From Myxocyprinus asiaticus (lineage: Eukaryota > Chordata > Actinopteri > Cypriniformes > Catostomidae): a stretch of 64,000 nucleotides of DNA. This document shows positions 59,901-64,000 of this stretch, in pieces (position 1 is the stretch's first letter; each line of letters starts with the position of its first letter). The notes under the pieces are model-generated. The model saw nothing but the letters and a program-made list of their open reading frames with translations. It was not told the DNA's origin and did not search any database. The translations under genes and the position numbers were made by a program. Location of the stretch: positions 28,686,001 to 28,750,000 of the forward strand of contig NC_059385.1 in the NCBI RefSeq assembly GCF_019703515.2, written 5' to 3'.

Positions 59901-62326
59901 GAAAACAGTGCGTTGGTCAGTCAGCTGAGCATTGGGAGGTTAGAGCCATTGGTTTAAGTACCATTAATAAATGAGCTTTGTGGATACTCTAGAAATATGT
60001 TAAAGTAAAACTCTAATTATGACTAAGCATAATTATACATGTAAGACCCACACTAAATGAGGAAAAATACATTATCAGGAAGTATTAGTTTAACTGCTAC
60101 ATTGGGGATTTTTTTGCTGTTGCTGAATTGTGTAAAACTACTGTCAGATCCATTATTAGTGCTGCTTGACTAGTGGTGATTTGATAACGCCCCTAACCCT
60201 GAGTATTAAACTTTGGTGCCTAACTCGTCCAGACCCATTTCATGTTTACAAACTTGAATGAAACATAAAATCTTGTGGATTGTTGAGATGAGGTGGCATG
60301 TTACTACTCTAATTGATCGAATTAATGATTTTTGCCTGGCAGGTGATAAAACTGACAAAAAATCCCATAGACTTAAATACTACAAAATACTTAGGGAGGG
60401 GCCTGAGCCATATCTAGGGACTGGTCACACATCACTGTTGCTCTATTCGTTCAAGTAACGCAATCCACTTTTTCTACATGAATATCTATAGAAGACAGCG
60501 GAAGCACGGCACATAGAGCTTTATAGAAACCATTCTTCAATAAGAGTCTTTGCCAGATCTCTGTACCATTAGATTTCAAGGGAGTAAAGATCAATGTTCT
60601 TTGGACGAGAGGCTTCAAACACTTCATTTTGGGTCCCGGCCGCAATGGTTCTCTAAGAGTCTATGGGAGCTTAATGAGCATTATTTGCATTGGATCTGCA
60701 TCTGATTGCCTATTGGACATTGGGCTTTTAATCAATGTAATTTTGTCCCGTCTGGAAGCCAGGCTTCTCTATATGATCATTGGTCGAGCTCTCAAATGGG
60801 CGGGACATTTCAAAAAATGATGAATAATTGAAATTGAAATCACGACTGTCGAGTGCAGAGTGTTCGGCAGCTCGGAGATACACACAAAGTTATTTACAAT
60901 CTAAAATAACATGTTTATATCAGCTTTCATAATCGTATATTTTGCCTAGTTTGTTGCAAAAACTGTTTTGAGCCTAGTTTTATTACTTTGGTTAAGAAAT
61001 TTCAGCTTTTGGGAATAACATTGCAAACACCAAAAACAAAAGTCTGTGCTTCCCCTCTTTTGATAAGCACCAGACACCACTGGTAGCAATGTGTTAAAAG
61101 CAACTCAGATCACCTTAACAACTGCTTAGCAATGTCATGGCAACCACCCAGAACACCCTAACAACGTGGAAGCAACTTACTCACATTTTCTTTTCTTGTA
61201 AAATTTTTTTTAAGAAATAAAATAAATAATCTAGTTGTGTTTGTTGTTTAAGTCTTCAAAACTCAATTTGTCATTGTCAGGAAAGTAATTTTTACACTTC
61301 AATAAAGAAATGTACAGTAACACACTATGACACATGAACAGTCTTGAAGGCAGCTAAAGAGGTATATTAGCCTGACGGCTGTCACTACTTCTGTGTCAAT
61401 GTGTGCCTTTTTGCCCTGTAACGTTATCCGCCTCTTTAAAGCTGGAAGCCTACGCCTTTGGCTGACCCTACTGTCTGACCCTAGTGTAAACACCATGTCA
61501 TGTTTAGCCCTCTTAAATAGCCAGAGCTCTCATCAATGTTTTATCCTGGGGTAAATATCATATGCTCTTGACTTATTTACATCCGCTCAAGGATCTCTGA
61601 ATCCCTTGTCCACATTAAATATTCATCATCATTTTAGCAAATGCATGCCTTTGTCAATACTGTTGGCTTTGGGTGCCCACCCTATCACATTCGACACAGC
61701 CCTTCACTCTGTTGCCTGGATCAGGGCTTTATGACTTCATAGATTTGGGAACAGTAGGGTTGCAATGAATTACATCAGTGTGAGGTATCCTTCGCGTCTG
61801 ACCGGCGCAAAACACGATCCCACTTTTATAGAGCAATGGTTTGCTTTAAGTTTATTTTTTGCCAGAAATCAATGTGATCCACTGACGAAATGGCACATTA
61901 ATGTGATTTCTGGTTACCCTAAGTGTCTCTAAATGTACTAGCATATTCAGTAGACAAACAATACATGTGCTTATAAAGAGAAAAGTCTTTGGACCTAAAA
62001 AAAAAAAAAAAGATTCCCCAATCATGTCTCTGAAATTATGTTTGGAAGTCTGGTGCAGTGATTACAGTCTTTATGACTTGTTTTCTCCAGTCTTTAATAA
62101 GAACTTATATGGGTAGTTGATCTTAAATTTGGGAAGCAATTCCTGTGGAGTGATATACTTCATCTAAAACTATTTTAAACAGCATTTCGCTAATTATTTT
62201 AGAATTATTATGCATGCAGCTTTTATGACCTCATGGACTACATGGAATAATTGTACTTAAAAATATTTATATATTTGTCACACTGCATGACCATTTAAAA
62301 GAGCCTAAGATATAAATTCTTATTCG
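59901..62326. other. Intergenic, largely unassigned
   Basis: No credible gene. 61085-61170 carries AGCAACC/CCCAGAACACCC words as at 24224. 61300-62250 is repeat-poor and has no assigned role. Confidence 0.5.
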
Positions 62327-62337
62327 TGTATATATAA

Positions 62338-62431
<94 letters not shown>
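62327..62431. repeat. (TA)n followed by poly(T)
   Basis: A long TA array passes directly into about 30 T at 62401-62430. Confidence 0.95.
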
Positions 62432-62433
<2 letters not shown>

Positions 62434-63895
62434 ACAACAAGTCCATGGACACATGCATCAGCTACAAATACTCTTTTTTTTTTAATCTATTGCAAGGCAG
62501 TCTTTCTTCTATTGTTAAATCAGATACTGCACTTCAGATCACACCAGCACAATCACATTCAAATAGCCTCAGGTGTTAGATTATACTTCATGAATACACT
62601 CTATTTAACGTTTGATTAGTTTTAACAATCATCTGTCTCCTTTTTTTCATCTTTTTCCTTTTATGTCAGACACTAGTCTTTGTCTTTTATTTTAAATCCA
62701 ATCTTCAAAATACCACATGATATTTGCAATTTGTTTTTGCGTTTTTATTTTCGGAATTGACATTAGATGGAATATCACCCTACTTAGCAATAAAAAAACA
62801 TTTTAAAGTTAAGGCAGTCCACAAATCATCTAGACAAAGGTAACTGAGAGAAATTAATGAAGCATGCTGTATAATAATGTCTTAATAATTTGTTATTTTT
62901 TACTTATATCCTTAACCAGTAAGACATTTCTGTTTTTGAAAGAAATTGATGCTTCTGTTCACCAAGGATCCTTTTAATTGTATTAATTTAAGTAATTAAA
63001 TATTTTGCATTAAATTGCATTAAATCAATTTATTTTCACTGTTTGAAATAATTTTTATATTTTTATTTATTTTAAAATTATTATTTTTTTACCCATGATG
63101 ATAAAGTCCCATTTTATATTTATTCCAGTCTACTAAGAAAATAATGTGTCACAAAATTATTAAGAAATCATTCTAATGTGCTAATTTTGCACTGAAGAAA
63201 CATTACTTTTTGTAAGATCAGTTAAAAAAGGTTGTCCTATTTAATAGAATTTAAACTCTGTTGACACATTTCGTACAAGTCTCATTACACTTGCAAGTAA
63301 AATGTTGAAGAAAAAATTCAGAGAGAAAGAGGGAGAGAGAGATAGAGAGAGAGGTAAAGGCTATTCAGTGCACTAATGTTTTGAAAGAAGAAATAAATCC
63401 TTGGATGAACAGAAATTTTGAAGAATACAGCTTTTATTAAAATAGAAATAATTTGTGACATTATAAATGTCTTTACTGTAATTCTTGATACATTTTTTGC
63501 ATCCTTGAAGCATCCATTTCTTTCAAAAACAACGTCTCAGTGTTCTAAAACTTTCAAACGTTTTTGTATATTCTCAGACAACAAGTCTCATTTCAAATTT
63601 TTGCTTCTCAGGTAAACTTAGAATTTATTACGTTAAAACTAGACAAAACACTGACTAAAACAACCCTATGTCATGAAAAGTCGTTCATAATTTACGAGGT
63701 GGCAATTTCGTGTGATGTTGCATGATTTTGTTCGCATCAACTCATACGATTTGATCACGTGCAAATTCCCGGATGTCTAATGCAAAAGTAAGCACGAGTT
63801 TCGCACACGAGGCATTAAGGACATGCTTATTAATATTATGCCCTTACCCAAACCCCTTATCTAAACTTAACCATTCAGTAGAGATGCAATTTAAG

Positions 63896-63897
<2 letters not shown>
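62432..63897. other. Intergenic, unassigned
   Basis: AT-rich sequence without a gene. A GA-rich simple repeat lies at 63320-63353. CACGTGCAAATTC and ACCCAAACCCC words near 63755-63860 resemble parts of other dispersed repeats in the window. Confidence 0.5.

Positions 63898-63969
<72 letters not shown>
63898..63969. repeat. (TA)n microsatellite
   Basis: About 36 uninterrupted TA units near the window end. Confidence 0.95.
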
Positions 63970-63973
<4 letters not shown>

Positions 63974-64000
63974 TGGCATTTTGTGCAGATACAACATCTT

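Overview
This is vertebrate nuclear DNA, almost certainly from a teleost and most likely a cyprinid-type (carp/zebrafish-like) fish. It is AT-rich and densely packed with DNA-transposon relics: Tc1/mariner, hAT-like elements, and TTAA-flanked foldback MITEs whose ends resemble repeats common in cypriniform genomes. One spliced protein gene is recognisable. No bacterial, phage, CRISPR or operon structure is present.

The gene is smad2, on the + strand. Nine coding exons (exons 3 to 11 in the vertebrate numbering) lie between 18337 and 32520. All junctions are GT-AG and the codon phases join without conflict. Together they give 389 residues, which would correspond to residues 79-467 of a 467-residue Smad2. 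The 78-residue first coding exon is not in the window, so it must lie upstream of base 1 and the first 18.3 kb is intron. The Smad2-specific 30-residue exon 3 insert, the MH1 beta-hairpin and zinc ligands, the PPxY linker motif, three linker Ser-Pro sites, the MH2 domain with its L3 loop and the C-terminal SSMS phosphorylation tail are all visible. The 3' UTR probably runs to an AATAAA at 34534.

Layout. 1-18336: intron filled with hAT-like, foldback and Tc1 relics, several nested. 18337-32520: smad2 exons; introns 3, 4, 6, 7, 8 and 10 carry transposons, whereas introns 5 (108 bp) and 9 (76 bp) are short and clean. 32521-34555: probable 3' UTR. 34706-42273: a foldback repeat, a small Tc1 derivative, a LINE tail, two large Tc1 elements back to back, and a TA-flanked CGATA-rich element nested in one of them. 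42276-53990: mostly non-coding and lower in repeats, with a tRNA-derived SINE, a 250-bp palindrome, a homeodomain-site-rich candidate conserved element (48250-48715) and a local GC-rich island (53640-53990). 54183-58150: a large hAT-like element carrying at least two younger MITEs, followed 10 bp later by a solo LTR with a perfect 5-bp target duplication. 58151-64000: non-coding with simple repeats.

Every transposase reading frame seen is broken. No gene other than smad2 can be supported. The interesting material is the nested transposon stratigraphy, a non-autonomous Tc1 family that keeps its DNA-binding segment, and a few unexplained palindromes and candidate regulatory stretches. I did not find a convincing new biological system.
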